Source of the DNA: an uncultured Anaerosolibacter sp.
GTDB lineage: Bacteria; Bacillota_A; Clostridia; Peptostreptococcales; Thermotaleaceae
Direction: 5' to 3'
Assembly: GCA_937948705.1 (NCBI GenBank)
Contig: CALECF010000153.1
Location: forward strand, 1-12,338
Length of the DNA stretch: 12,338 bases
A program made the position numbers and the translations under genes. Position 1 is the stretch's first letter, and every line of letters starts with the position of its first letter. This document shows, piece after piece, positions 1-7,953 of the stretch. The notes below the pieces were generated by a model. That model saw nothing but the letters and a program-made list of their open reading frames with translations, made no database searches and was not told the origin of the DNA.

Positions 1-901
1 CGATAATCTTTCGCTTAGTTTCTGGATCGGAAACACCCTTCAGTCTACCCAAGAATCGATCTGCCACATTAACACGGATCAAATTGATTTGGTATTGATT
101 CTTAAAGGTCTCTTCCACTTGATCCCCTTCATTCTTTCTTAGTAAACCATGATCTACAAAGATACAGGTAAGCTGATCTCCAATGGCTCGATGAACAAGA
201 ACCGCTGCTACCGAAGAATCCACCCCACCAGAAAGGGCACACAGAACCTTCTTGTCTCCAACCTTTTCCTTGATCTCTTGAATCGTTCTTTCTGCAAAGT
301 CATGCATGTTCCAGTCGCCAGTGCATTGACACACCTCATAGAGGAAGTTGCGAATCATGTCTCTGCCTTTCTCACTATGCTCTACCTCTGGGTGAAACTG
401 AACCGCATACAGTTTCTTTTCACTGTGCTTCATAGCCGCCACAGGGCAATTGTCTGTTGTGGCTGTGATTTGGAATCCCTCTGGTGCCGCCTCAATAAAG
501 TCTGTATGACTCATCCAGCATTTTGAGTTATTCTCAACTTGGTGGAAAATCCCCTCTGGATCCATGAGCCTAAGGGCTACACGACCATACTCTCTTGAAG
601 ATGCTCGGTTTACTTTACCACCAAACATTTGGGCCATCAGCTGGCCACCATAACAAATTCCTAGTATCGGAACGCCCAATTCAAAGATTTCTTTATCACA
701 GGTAGGTGCATTCTCCGCATAGACACTGGCCGGCCCCCCCGTAAAGATAATGCCCTTTGGGTGCTTTGCCTTGATCTTGTCAATAGATGTATGATAAGGC
801 ACTACCTCGCAGTAAATATTCTGTTCCCTTACACGCCTTGCAATCAACTGGTTATACTGACCACCGAAATCTATAATCAAAATTAACTCTTGTGGGTTCA
901 T
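1..901 (-). CDS. guaA: GMP synthase (glutamine-hydrolysing), N-terminal 300 residues, cut by the window edge
   Basis: Converts XMP to GMP with ATP and glutamine, the last step of guanine nucleotide synthesis, in the cytoplasm. My translation from the ATG at 901 begins [21 protein letters not shown] class I glutamine amidotransferase domain fills about residues 5-190, with the nucleophile Cys83 in GICYGGQ and the catalytic His170-Pro-Glu172 in [13 protein letters not shown]. The ATP-pyrophosphatase domain follows, with its P-loop SGGVDSS at about 224-230. The frame stays open to base 1, so roughly the last 210 residues of a normal 510-residue enzyme lie outside. AAGGAGG sits just upstream of the ATG. 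It follows guaB on the same strand with a 92-base spacer and is probably co-transcribed with it under the guanine riboswitch. Identity is secure; only completeness is unknown. Confidence 0.97.
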   Translation of the reverse strand, partial: MNPQELILIIDFGGQYNQLIARRVREQNIYCEVVPYHTSIDKIKAKHPKGIIFTGGPASVYAENAPTCDKEIFELGVPILGICYGGQLMAQMFGGKVNRASSREYGRVALRLMDPEGIFHQVENNSKCWMSHTDFIEAAPEGFQITATTDNCPVAAMKHSEKKLYAVQFHPEVEHSEKGRDMIRNFLYEVCQCTGDWNMHDFAERTIQEIKEKVGDKKVLCALSGGVDSSVAAVLVHRAIGDQLTCIFVDHGLLRKNEGDQVEETFKNQYQINLIRVNVADRFLGRLKGVSDPETKRKII

Positions 902-919
902 GTTGTTCCTCCTTATAGG

Positions 920-980
920 GGTTAGTGGTTAATGGTTAGATGTTATTAGGTTTTTCACCACTAACTTCTAACTACTAACC
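920..980. repeat. Inverted array of degenerate GTTAGNN heptamers between guaB and guaA
   Basis: Plus-strand 920-939 (GGTTAGTGGTTAATGGTTAG) and 961-980 (CTAACTTCTAACTACTAACC) are inverted copies. Sixteen of 20 positions are Watson-Crick pairs and one more is G-U, around a 21-base loop. Each arm is itself a short tandem array with a period of about seven bases (GTTAGNN), and a further unit (TCTAACT) extends to about 987. There is no T-run after the stem, so it does not look like an intrinsic terminator. It lies in the untranslated spacer of the guaB-guaA transcript, so the RNA could fold there. It may be a dispersed intergenic repeat of this genome; that cannot be tested from one copy. Confidence 0.75.
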
Positions 981-993
981 TCTAACTGATTTT

Positions 994-2496
<1,503 letters not shown>

Positions 2497-2531
2497 CTAA
2501 TAGTATATAATTTCCTTTTTAAATATAAAAA

Positions 2532-2568
2532 ATCCATGTAATAATTTGAGTGAAATTATTACATGGAT
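2532..2568 (-). terminator. Riboswitch-controlled intrinsic terminator upstream of guaB
   Basis: Perfect 16-bp inverted repeat: 2532-2547 (ATCCATGTAATAATTT) against 2553-2568, with a five-base loop at 2548-2552. On the minus strand it is followed by TTTTTATATTT, a proper termination tail; on the plus strand no T-run follows. It lies between the guanine aptamer and guaB, where the expression platform of a transcriptional riboswitch is expected. The arm and loop at 2547-2557 can instead pair with the 3' strand of aptamer helix P1 (see the antiterminator entry), so the hairpin should form only when P1 is held by ligand. Confidence 0.9.
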
Positions 2569-2605
2569 GCAAAAAACGATAGCAAAACCACGTCAATTCC
2601 ACTCA
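2547..2605 (-). promoter_or_regulatory. Antiterminator pairing of the guaB guanine riboswitch
   Basis: On the minus strand, TGAGTGGAATT (plus 2595-2605) contains most of the 3' strand of aptamer helix P1. It can pair over 11 consecutive bases, with one G-U, with AATTTCACTCA (plus 2547-2557), which belongs to the terminator arm and loop. Forming this helix would open the terminator; closing P1 with guanine bound would release it. This predicts transcription ON without guanine and OFF with guanine. The pairing is seen in sequence; the logic follows other guanine riboswitches that act by termination. Confidence 0.75.
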
Positions 2606-2669
2606 TAGTTAGACAATTCACGGTCGTCTAGTAGAAACATTTGGGCCATATTCCCAAACATATATGAGG
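2601..2669 (-). ncRNA. Guanine (purine-class) riboswitch aptamer controlling guaB-guaA
   Basis: On the minus strand the element has all parts of a purine aptamer. P1 is CTCATA (2668-2663) with TATGAG (2607-2602). P2 is TTTGGG/CCCAAA with loop AATATGG. The J2/3 core is TGTTTCTAC. P3 is TAGACGA/TTGTCTA with loop CCGTGAA. The 3' junction reads ACTATGAG. The two loops have the complementary bases that form the known loop-loop contact. The specificity base (C74 in the Bacillus xpt numbering) is C in ACTATG, which pairs with guanine; adenine aptamers have T there. It starts about 24 bases after the -10 box of a good promoter and is followed by a terminator/antiterminator pair. Confidence 0.95.
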
Positions 2670-2692
2670 GATGATTCTTTATATTTCTATAT

Positions 2693-2721
2693 AACGTATC
2701 AAATATAAAATCCCTTGTCAA
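2693..2721 (-). promoter_or_regulatory. SigA-type promoter of the guaB-guaA operon
   Basis: Minus strand: a perfect -35 box TTGACA (plus 2716-2721), a 17-base spacer, and TACGTT as -10 (plus 2693-2698). The -10 is weak but keeps T1, A2 and T6. Start of transcription would fall near 2686, just before the riboswitch aptamer, which supports the assignment. The -35 box overlaps the stem edge and loop of the larC terminator. Confidence 0.65.
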
Positions 2722-2738
2722 TACAGATTCAAGGGATT
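2709..2738 (-). terminator. Intrinsic terminator of larC
   Basis: Nine-base stem AATCCCTTG/CAAGGGATT (plus 2709-2717 and 2730-2738) with a 12-base loop. It lies about 20 bases after the larC stop codon and is followed on the minus strand by TTATATTT. The stem is moderate and the tail is interrupted by A, so efficiency may be partial. Its loop contains most of the -35 box of the next promoter. Confidence 0.7.
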
Positions 2739-2756
2739 CTACATAGTCGCAATATT

Positions 2757-3194
2757 CTACATACTCTCGATATATTTCTTCATAGCATATTGCACATCTT
2801 CATAAACCTTCTTCAAAGGTATACAAAAGCTTTCTGCAATCTCTTTACAATCCTCAAACTCTGGGGCATATTTAAGGATCTTACCTCCCATGAAACCTAT
2901 TTTCATGGCTACAACGCCATACTTGGTACGGACACGGAGCACCTTTCTCTCTAAAGCACTTCGATCCACATCATAATTTCTGATGCCCAGGGTAGTGGTT
3001 TCCATAAAAATAAGTTTTTCCAAAGCATCCTTCTTTTCCAGCTCACACAGTACAGACAATACAATACCCGGTCTGTTTTTTTTCATGATGATGGGTACCA
3101 TAAAAACATCCAAGGCGCCAGCTTCCAAAGCCTTTTCCATCACATATCCATAGATCTCAGGATTCATATCATCGATATTGCATTCCAGCATCAT
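2757..3194 (-). CDS. larC: LarC C-terminal part (LarC2), nickel-pincer cofactor synthesis, joined to LarC1 by -1 frameshift
   Basis: Second half of LarC, the CTP-dependent enzyme that inserts nickel into the pincer nucleotide cofactor used by lactate racemase and related enzymes. As a free ORF it would start MMLECNIDDMNPE, but the -1 frame is open upstream to the A-run at 3211-3219 and beyond, so the likely product is a fusion with the preceding ORF. Characteristic motifs are NIDDMNPE, GALDVF and MKKNRPG, in the order expected for LarC. The ATG at 3194 shares one base with the upstream TGA (TGATG), so coupled re-initiation could also give a separate 145-residue chain, but no good ribosome binding site precedes it. 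Fusion through the first slippery site gives about 399 residues, normal for full-length LarC. Terminator follows directly. Confidence 0.9.
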   Translation of the reverse strand: MMLECNIDDMNPEIYGYVMEKALEAGALDVFMVPIIMKKNRPGIVLSVLCELEKKDALEKLIFMETTTLGIRNYDVDRSALERKVLRVRTKYGVVAMKIGFMGGKILKYAPEFEDCKEIAESFCIPLKKVYEDVQYAMKKYIESM

Positions 3195-3955
3195 CAGACT
3201 ACTTTTTTCGTTTTTTTTTCCCCTAGATACACCCGAAGCACATTGGGAATATCTAAATCCTTCTTTCCTAACCCATATCCGATGCTATGTAATTCCATGG
3301 CTGGCACATCACCAAAGCCTTGACTTAGGGCCTTTACGATAGCGGCGCCTGTAGGTGTAACCAGCTCTGTTTCAATGCCCTTATTATAAATGGGAACACC
3401 CTTTAAAATCTCTAAAGTGGCTGGTGCTGGCACAGGAAACACCCCATGGGCACAATGGACAAAGCCAGTACCTACATGAAGAGGGGATGCATATACCTCA
3501 TCCACACCTAGAAGATCCATGCATACCGCTGCACCCACAATGTCAATGATAGAATCAATAGCGCCAACCTCATGGAAATGGACCTGATCCAAGGGCTTTC
3601 CATGGATCTTCGCTTCAGCCTCTGCCACCAATCTGAAAATATTCTTACTCATGATCTTCACAGTATCCTTTAAACCGCTGTCCTCAATAATTTTTTCCAC
3701 ATCAAACAAATTACGATGGTCATGGTGATGATGCTCTCCATGGTCATGATGATGATGGGTGAGATGGACATGAAAATTCGTGCCTGAAATTCCTTTCTTG
3801 ATAGATTTATTGATTTCTAGCTCATACCCATGAATATGCAGTTTGTTGATTTCATCGATAAACTGTTCCTGATCTACACCTAGATCTAAGAAAGCGCCAA
3901 TGGTCATATCTCCACTGATACCTGCAAAACAATCAAAAAATAAGATTTTTTTCAT
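3194..3955 (-). CDS. larC: LarC N-terminal part (LarC1), nickel-pincer cofactor synthesis
   Basis: Begins MKKILFFDCFAGISGDM at the ATG at 3955, the standard LarC N-terminus; GGAGG lies eight bases before it. An upstream in-frame ATG at 4003 would add 16 unrelated residues and is less likely. Residues 62-80 are a histidine-rich stretch (HVHLTHHHHDHGEHHHHDH) fitting nickel handling. Further LarC motifs are VHFHEVGAIDSIIDIVGAA, HCAHGVFPVPAPAT and ELVTPTGAAI. This frame stops at TGA 3196-3194, after 253 residues, where a continuous LarC would carry on; the remainder is in the -1 frame. In Lactobacillus plantarum larC is also split and read through by programmed frameshifting. No larA, larB or larE gene is in the window. 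Confidence 0.93.
   Translation of the reverse strand: MKKILFFDCFAGISGDMTIGAFLDLGVDQEQFIDEINKLHIHGYELEINKSIKKGISGTNFHVHLTHHHHDHGEHHHHDHRNLFDVEKIIEDSGLKDTVKIMSKNIFRLVAEAEAKIHGKPLDQVHFHEVGAIDSIIDIVGAAVCMDLLGVDEVYASPLHVGTGFVHCAHGVFPVPAPATLEILKGVPIYNKGIETELVTPTGAAIVKALSQGFGDVPAMELHSIGYGLGKKDLDIPNVLRVYLGEKKTKKVV
3203..3219 (-). other. Probable -1 frameshift site joining larC1 and larC2
   Basis: On the minus strand the end of larC1 reads GGG GAA AAA AAA ACG AAA AAA GTA GTC TGA. The run of nine A (plus 3211-3219) contains the heptamer A AAA AAA in the correct phase for tandem -1 slippage, and a second run of six A follows (3203-3208). The -1 frame is open through both runs and enters larC2 without a stop, giving residues NEKSSLMMLECNIDDM after the slip. 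An AGGGG just upstream could act as a Shine-Dalgarno-like stimulator. Transcriptional slippage on the A-run is an equally possible route. A sequencing length error in the A-run is the main alternative. Confidence 0.7.
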
Positions 3956-4038
3956 TCCAAATTCCTCCAAATTTTCATTTGTATGTATATACGAACATAT
4001 CATAAAGTGTTATTCTATTATAAAAAGGAGTTGATAAG

Positions 4039-4221
4039 ATGAACATGCTTGGTTATGGTTTCCCTTTGGTAGGCGGCCTTTTCTTTTTAGTTTACTTAGG
4101 CATTATGGTTTATATGATCTATCTATTCCATGTTCTTGCCACATCCAACAGAAAGATTGCAGAGTCTATGACAATACTTGTGAACAAGATTGATAAGCTC
4201 ACCCATCGAGATCCACAATAG
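4039..4221 (+). CDS. Small single-pass membrane protein of unknown function
   Basis: Sixty residues with an excellent ribosome binding site, AAGGAG, eight bases before the ATG. Residues about 8-33 are strongly hydrophobic (from FPLVGGLFF to IYLFHVLA) and form one transmembrane helix. A short polar tail follows (about 34-60: SNRKIAESMTILVNKIDKL) that could be an amphipathic helix on the cytoplasmic face. I do not recognise a family. It is the only convincing plus-strand gene, diverging from larC and converging on pyc, with a strong hairpin terminator about 80 bases after its stop. A weak promoter candidate is TATCAT at 3998-4003 with TTCATT 18 bases upstream. The ribosome binding site, membrane profile and terminator make it likely real. 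Confidence 0.72.
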   Translation: MNMLGYGFPLVGGLFFLVYLGIMVYMIYLFHVLATSNRKIAESMTILVNKIDKLTHRDPQ

Positions 4222-4290
4222 TTCCACAACTTACTACCCTTTAGTTTATCTAAATTAAGAAGTGAATTCAACTACATCGCGAAAAATAAT

Positions 4291-4340
4291 ATAAAAAAAC
4301 GCCAGCATGCGGATTTTTCATATGCTGGCGTTTTTTATAT
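4291..4340. terminator. Bidirectional intrinsic terminator between the small membrane gene and pyc
   Basis: GC-rich stem CGCCAGCAT (4300-4308) pairs perfectly with ATGCTGGCG (4322-4330) around a 13-base loop. The stem is flanked by seven A on the left and six T on the right, and the A/T pairing continues outward (AATAATAT.../...ATATTATT). Both strands therefore have a U-tail, so it can stop transcription of the plus-strand small gene and of the minus-strand pyc. Its outer edge touches the pyc stop codon at 4340-4342. Confidence 0.93.
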
Positions 4341-7300
4341 TATTTTAAATGCAATAGCAATTCTCCTGATTTTACCAATTGTCCTTCCTTTACCAAAACA
4401 GCCTCTACGATACCCGCTGTTGCTGCAGTAATGCTGGTTTCCATCTTCATGGCCTCGATAAGCATTAGGGTTTGATTCTCCTGCACCGTTTCCCCCACGG
4501 ATACGAATACCTTGGCTACGGTTCCAGGTATGCTCGCCCCTACCTCCTTGTTGTTGGAAGGGTCTGCCATGATGACCGTCTTTGTATCGAAGGAAACCTG
4601 GCTCGCTTTGTCTAAAATACCAATCTCTCTTCTGTTGCCGTTGACCTCAAATATAATTTGGCGATTGCCCTCATGGTTAACCTTTCCAATCTCTACCAAC
4701 TTAATAATCAATGCCTTTCCCTCAGCAATTTCTACTTCGCAGGTTTCCCCCTCATATAGGCCATGGAAGAAGACATCACTACCCATACGGCTTAAGTCTC
4801 CATGTTTGCTAATATAAGTGAGATATTCCTCAAACACCTTAGGATATAGGGCATGGGCCAATATATCCTTCATCGTCGGCGATATATGGAATTTTTCCCT
4901 TAGCTGTTTTTCTATTCTCGCAAAGTCCTCTGGTGCCAACAGCTCCCCTGGTCTGGTGGTGATATGGGCTTCGCCTTTTAACACGAGCTGCTGCAAAGCC
5001 TCTGGGAACCCACCCATAGGTTGCCCCAAAAGGCCTTTAAAATAATCTACCACTGAATCAGGAAATGCCAAGTCTTTTCCCTTCCCATAAATATTCTCTG
5101 GGGTTAAATCGTTCTGCACCATGAAGATGGCTAGATCCCCTACCACCTTGGAAGTAGGTGTTACCTTTACAATATCCCCTAGCATTTCATTGGCCTTCTT
5201 ATACATCTCTTTCACTTCGTTAAATCGGTGACCTAACCCGAAGCTCTCCACCTGGGGCTTTAGGTTAGAATACTGCCCCCCTGGGATTTCATATTTATAG
5301 ATCTCTGTCGTTCCAGATTTTAAACCGGACTCAAATTGCTCATAAACAGGTCGCACATCACTCCAATAATCCGAAAGTTTTTGAACATCCTCTAATCGGA
5401 TGCCTGTATCTCTTTCTGTATTTTCCAACGCTGCTACGATGGAGTTTAAGGCTGGCTGACTCGTTAACCCTGACAAGCTATTGAACGCTGTATCTATAAT
5501 GTCTACACCTGCCTCAGCTGCCATGAGGATAGTAGCTACCCCATTGCCGCTGGTATCATGGGTATGGAGATGAATAGGAATAGATACTTCATCCTTTAGT
5601 GCCTTAATCAGTTTTGAGGCTGCATAGGGTTTCAAAAGACTGGACATATCTTTAATAGCTAAAATATGTGCACCTCTCTTCTCGATCTCTTTCCCCATCT
5701 TCACATAATAATCCAAGGTGTATTTGTCCTTACGCTCATCTAAAATATCTCCCGTATAACACATGCATACTTCCGCTATTTTCTCATTCTTCAATACCTC
5801 ATCGATGGCTACATCCATGCCCTCTAGCCAGTTCAAAGAGTCAAAGATTCTGAAAATATCGATACCACTGGTGGCGGATTCCTTAATAAATCCCCGGATC
5901 ACATTATCAGGATAATTCCGATAGCCTACCCCGTTTGCACCCCGAACCAGCATTTGAAATAAAAGGTTAGGGATCTTCTTTCTCAGTTCCTCTAGCCTTA
6001 CCCAAGGTGACTCCCTTAAGAATCTGTATGCCACATCAAAGGTAGCACCACCCCACATTTCTAAAGAGAAAAGATCCTGCCCAAGTATAGCCGTATCCTT
6101 GGCGATTTTCACCATATCCCTTGTTCTCATCCTCGTCGCCATCAAAGATTGATGGGCATCTCGCATAGTGGTGTCCGTAAGCAATAGCTTTTTTTGCTCC
6201 TTTATCCAATTCACAACACCTTCTGGCCCTTTTTCAACCAATATCTGTTTTGTCCCGTGAAGAGCGGAGGGCATGGGTGCTTTGGGAACGATCGGTACAT
6301 CAAAGTCCCTCTTAAGGCCCTTTGTTTCATTCACTACCTTCTCTCCAATATATTGTAGGACACGAAGTTCTTTGTCTGCCTTAGGATTGATGGCAAAAAG
6401 TTCTGGATGATTTGCTAAGAATCCCGTGTCACAGGCGCCCTTTAAGAAATCCTCATGATTCAATACATTGATTAAAAATGCCGCATTGGTCTTAACACCC
6501 GTCACCGTAAGCTCCTTGATGGACCGAATCGCTTTTCTTGCCGCATCCTCAAAGGTTCTTGAGTAGGAAACCGTCTTTACAAGTAAGCTATCATAATAAG
6601 GACTGATGACTGCACCTGTAAAACCATTGCCCCCATCTAATCGAATCCCACACCCTGAACCTGTCCGATAGACATCAATCCTACCCGTATCTGGTGCAAA
6701 TTGATTAGAAGGATCTTCAGTGGTTACCCTGCATTGGATGGCATATCCCCTCGGTTTGATATCCTCCTGGGAAGATATACCGATTTCCGGCGAGCAAAGG
6801 GGATACCCCTCGGCAATAAGAATTTGACTCTGGACAATGTCAATGCCCGTCACCATTTCAGTGACCGTGTGTTCCACCTGTATCCGCGGATTCATCTCTA
6901 TAAAATAATGGTTGCCATGGGTATCTACTAAGAATTCAATGGTCCCTGCATTTTTGTAATTCACTGCCTTTGCAATCTTTAATGCATCGCTGCAGATTGC
7001 CTGCCTCTTTTCTTCAGATATGGAAAACGCCGGCGTAAACTCTACCACCTTTTGGTGTCTTCTCTGGATAGAACAATCTCGTTCATGGAGGTGAACAATG
7101 TTCCCATGGGCATCCCCTAAAATTTGTACTTCAATATGCTTTGGTTTTTCAAGATATTTCTCTACAAAAATATCATCAATACCGAAGGCCTTTTTTGCCT
7201 CATTCTTCGCACTATAAAATTCCCTCATGAGATCACTTTCTTCTCTTACAATCCGCATACCTCTGCCACCGCCGCCAGCTGCGGCTTTCAGTATAACCGG

Positions 7301-7777
7301 ATATCCACACTGTCTTGCAGCGTGAAATACCTCTTCTTCCGAGGTCACGGCTTTTTCCACCCCTGGAATCGTCGGTACACCCCATGCTTTGGCCACAATC
7401 TTGGATTTAATCTTGTCTCCCAGTTTTTCCATCATGGTATAGTGGGGTCCAATAAATACAATGCCTGATTCTTCACATTTTCGGGCAAACTCTGGATTCT
7501 CAGAAAGAAATCCATAACCAGGATGGATGGCATCTACACCTTTTTTCAGTGCCAAACGGATGATTTCATCAATGTTTAAATATGCTTCAATAGGTCCTTT
7601 ATTTTTTCCGATCAGATAGGATTCGTCAGCTTTTGTTCGAAACAAAGTACATTGATCCTCTTTGGAATAGATGGCCACCGTACGTATCCCTAGCTCATGG
7701 CAAGCTCTAAAAACCCTGATAGCAATTTCACCACGATTCGCCACCAACACCCTTTTAAATTTCCTATGCTGTTCCAT
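4340..7777 (-). CDS. pyc: Pyruvate carboxylase, single-chain biotin enzyme
   Basis: Carboxylates pyruvate to oxaloacetate with ATP, bicarbonate and biotin, feeding the TCA branch and gluconeogenesis. The 1145-residue length is typical of the single-chain enzyme. Domains in order: biotin carboxylase (about 8-460) with the ATP-grasp glycine loop GGGGRGM at about 168-174 and EMNPRIQVEHTVTE at about 294-307; carboxyltransferase (about 530-800) with TDTTMRDAHQS at 534-544, the metal-site HLHTHD at 736-741 and the lysine of AIKDM at 709; allosteric/tetramer linker; and a biotinyl domain with the biotin lysine in EAMKMET at 1111. The sequence after KDM reads SSLLKP where AGLLKP is common, a mild change. 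AGGAGG lies eight bases before the start. It has its own promoter and a terminator, so it is monocistronic. Confidence 0.98.
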   Translation of the reverse strand: MEQHRKFKRVLVANRGEIAIRVFRACHELGIRTVAIYSKEDQCTLFRTKADESYLIGKNKGPIEAYLNIDEIIRLALKKGVDAIHPGYGFLSENPEFARKCEESGIVFIGPHYTMMEKLGDKIKSKIVAKAWGVPTIPGVEKAVTSEEEVFHAARQCGYPVILKAAAGGGGRGMRIVREESDLMREFYSAKNEAKKAFGIDDIFVEKYLEKPKHIEVQILGDAHGNIVHLHERDCSIQRRHQKVVEFTPAFSISEEKRQAICSDALKIAKAVNYKNAGTIEFLVDTHGNHYFIEMNPRIQVEHTVTEMVTGIDIVQSQILIAEGYPLCSPEIGISSQEDIKPRGYAIQCRVTTEDPSNQFAPDTGRIDVYRTGSGCGIRLDGGNGFTGAVISPYYDSLLVKTVSYSRTFEDAARKAIRSIKELTVTGVKTNAAFLINVLNHEDFLKGACDTGFLANHPELFAINPKADKELRVLQYIGEKVVNETKGLKRDFDVPIVPKAPMPSALHGTKQILVEKGPEGVVNWIKEQKKLLLTDTTMRDAHQSLMATRMRTRDMVKIAKDTAILGQDLFSLEMWGGATFDVAYRFLRESPWVRLEELRKKIPNLLFQMLVRGANGVGYRNYPDNVIRGFIKESATSGIDIFRIFDSLNWLEGMDVAIDEVLKNEKIAEVCMCYTGDILDERKDKYTLDYYVKMGKEIEKRGAHILAIKDMSSLLKPYAASKLIKALKDEVSIPIHLHTHDTSGNGVATILMAAEAGVDIIDTAFNSLSGLTSQPALNSIVAALENTERDTGIRLEDVQKLSDYWSDVRPVYEQFESGLKSGTTEIYKYEIPGGQYSNLKPQVESFGLGHRFNEVKEMYKKANEMLGDIVKVTPTSKVVGDLAIFMVQNDLTPENIYGKGKDLAFPDSVVDYFKGLLGQPMGGFPEALQQLVLKGEAHITTRPGELLAPEDFARIEKQLREKFHISPTMKDILAHALYPKVFEEYLTYISKHGDLSRMGSDVFFHGLYEGETCEVEIAEGKALIIKLVEIGKVNHEGNRQIIFEVNGNRREIGILDKASQVSFDTKTVIMADPSNNKEVGASIPGTVAKVFVSVGETVQENQTLMLIEAMKMETSITAATAGIVEAVLVKEGQLVKSGELLLHLK

Positions 7778-7844
7778 TGTCTTTTCCTCCTATTCCATAT
7801 GAATTAATTGCATATTTATTAATAAAATTTAATATTTAACCCCC

Positions 7845-7873
7845 ATTATATATGATTCAATTTTCATTTTCAA
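7845..7873 (-). promoter_or_regulatory. SigA-type promoter of pyc
   Basis: Minus strand: TTGAAA (plus 7868-7873), exactly 17 bases, then a perfect TATAAT (plus 7845-7850). Transcription would start near 7838, giving a leader of about 60 AT-rich bases before the pyc ATG. I see no riboswitch or T-box in that leader. Confidence 0.75.
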
Positions 7874-7904
7874 TCATAATGATAAATTTATTTTATTCCA
7901 GACA

Positions 7905-7939
7905 AAATAAAAAGCCAATTCCTTACGAAGGAATCAGCT
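7905..7939 (-). terminator. Intrinsic terminator of the molybdenum hydroxylase / ammonia-lyase-like operon
   Basis: Twelve-pair stem, plus 7913-7924 (AGCCAATTCCTT) with 7928-7939 (AAGGAATCAGCT), containing two adjacent G-U/U-G pairs, closed by a three-base loop. On the minus strand the stem runs into TTTTATTTT, a good tail. It lies 15 bases beyond the stop codon of the ammonia-lyase-like gene and ends that operon. Confidence 0.85.
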
Positions 7940-7953
7940 TTTGCTTTACTTCA

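Noticed and set aside
149..526. Plus-strand ORF of 125 codons
   Set aside because: It is antisense to guaA, whose reading frame and motifs are unmistakable; no ribosome binding site or recognisable protein.
920..987. CRISPR array or intrinsic terminator
   Set aside because: Units are only seven bases with no unique spacers, and no T-run follows the stem on either strand.
2601..2669. Adenine-sensing version of the riboswitch
   Set aside because: The specificity base in the 3' junction is C (ACTATG), not T, which indicates guanine.
3999..4027. larC promoter with TATGAT as -10 on the minus strand
   Set aside because: The matching -35 position is CTTTTT, a poor box, so I could not support it as a feature.
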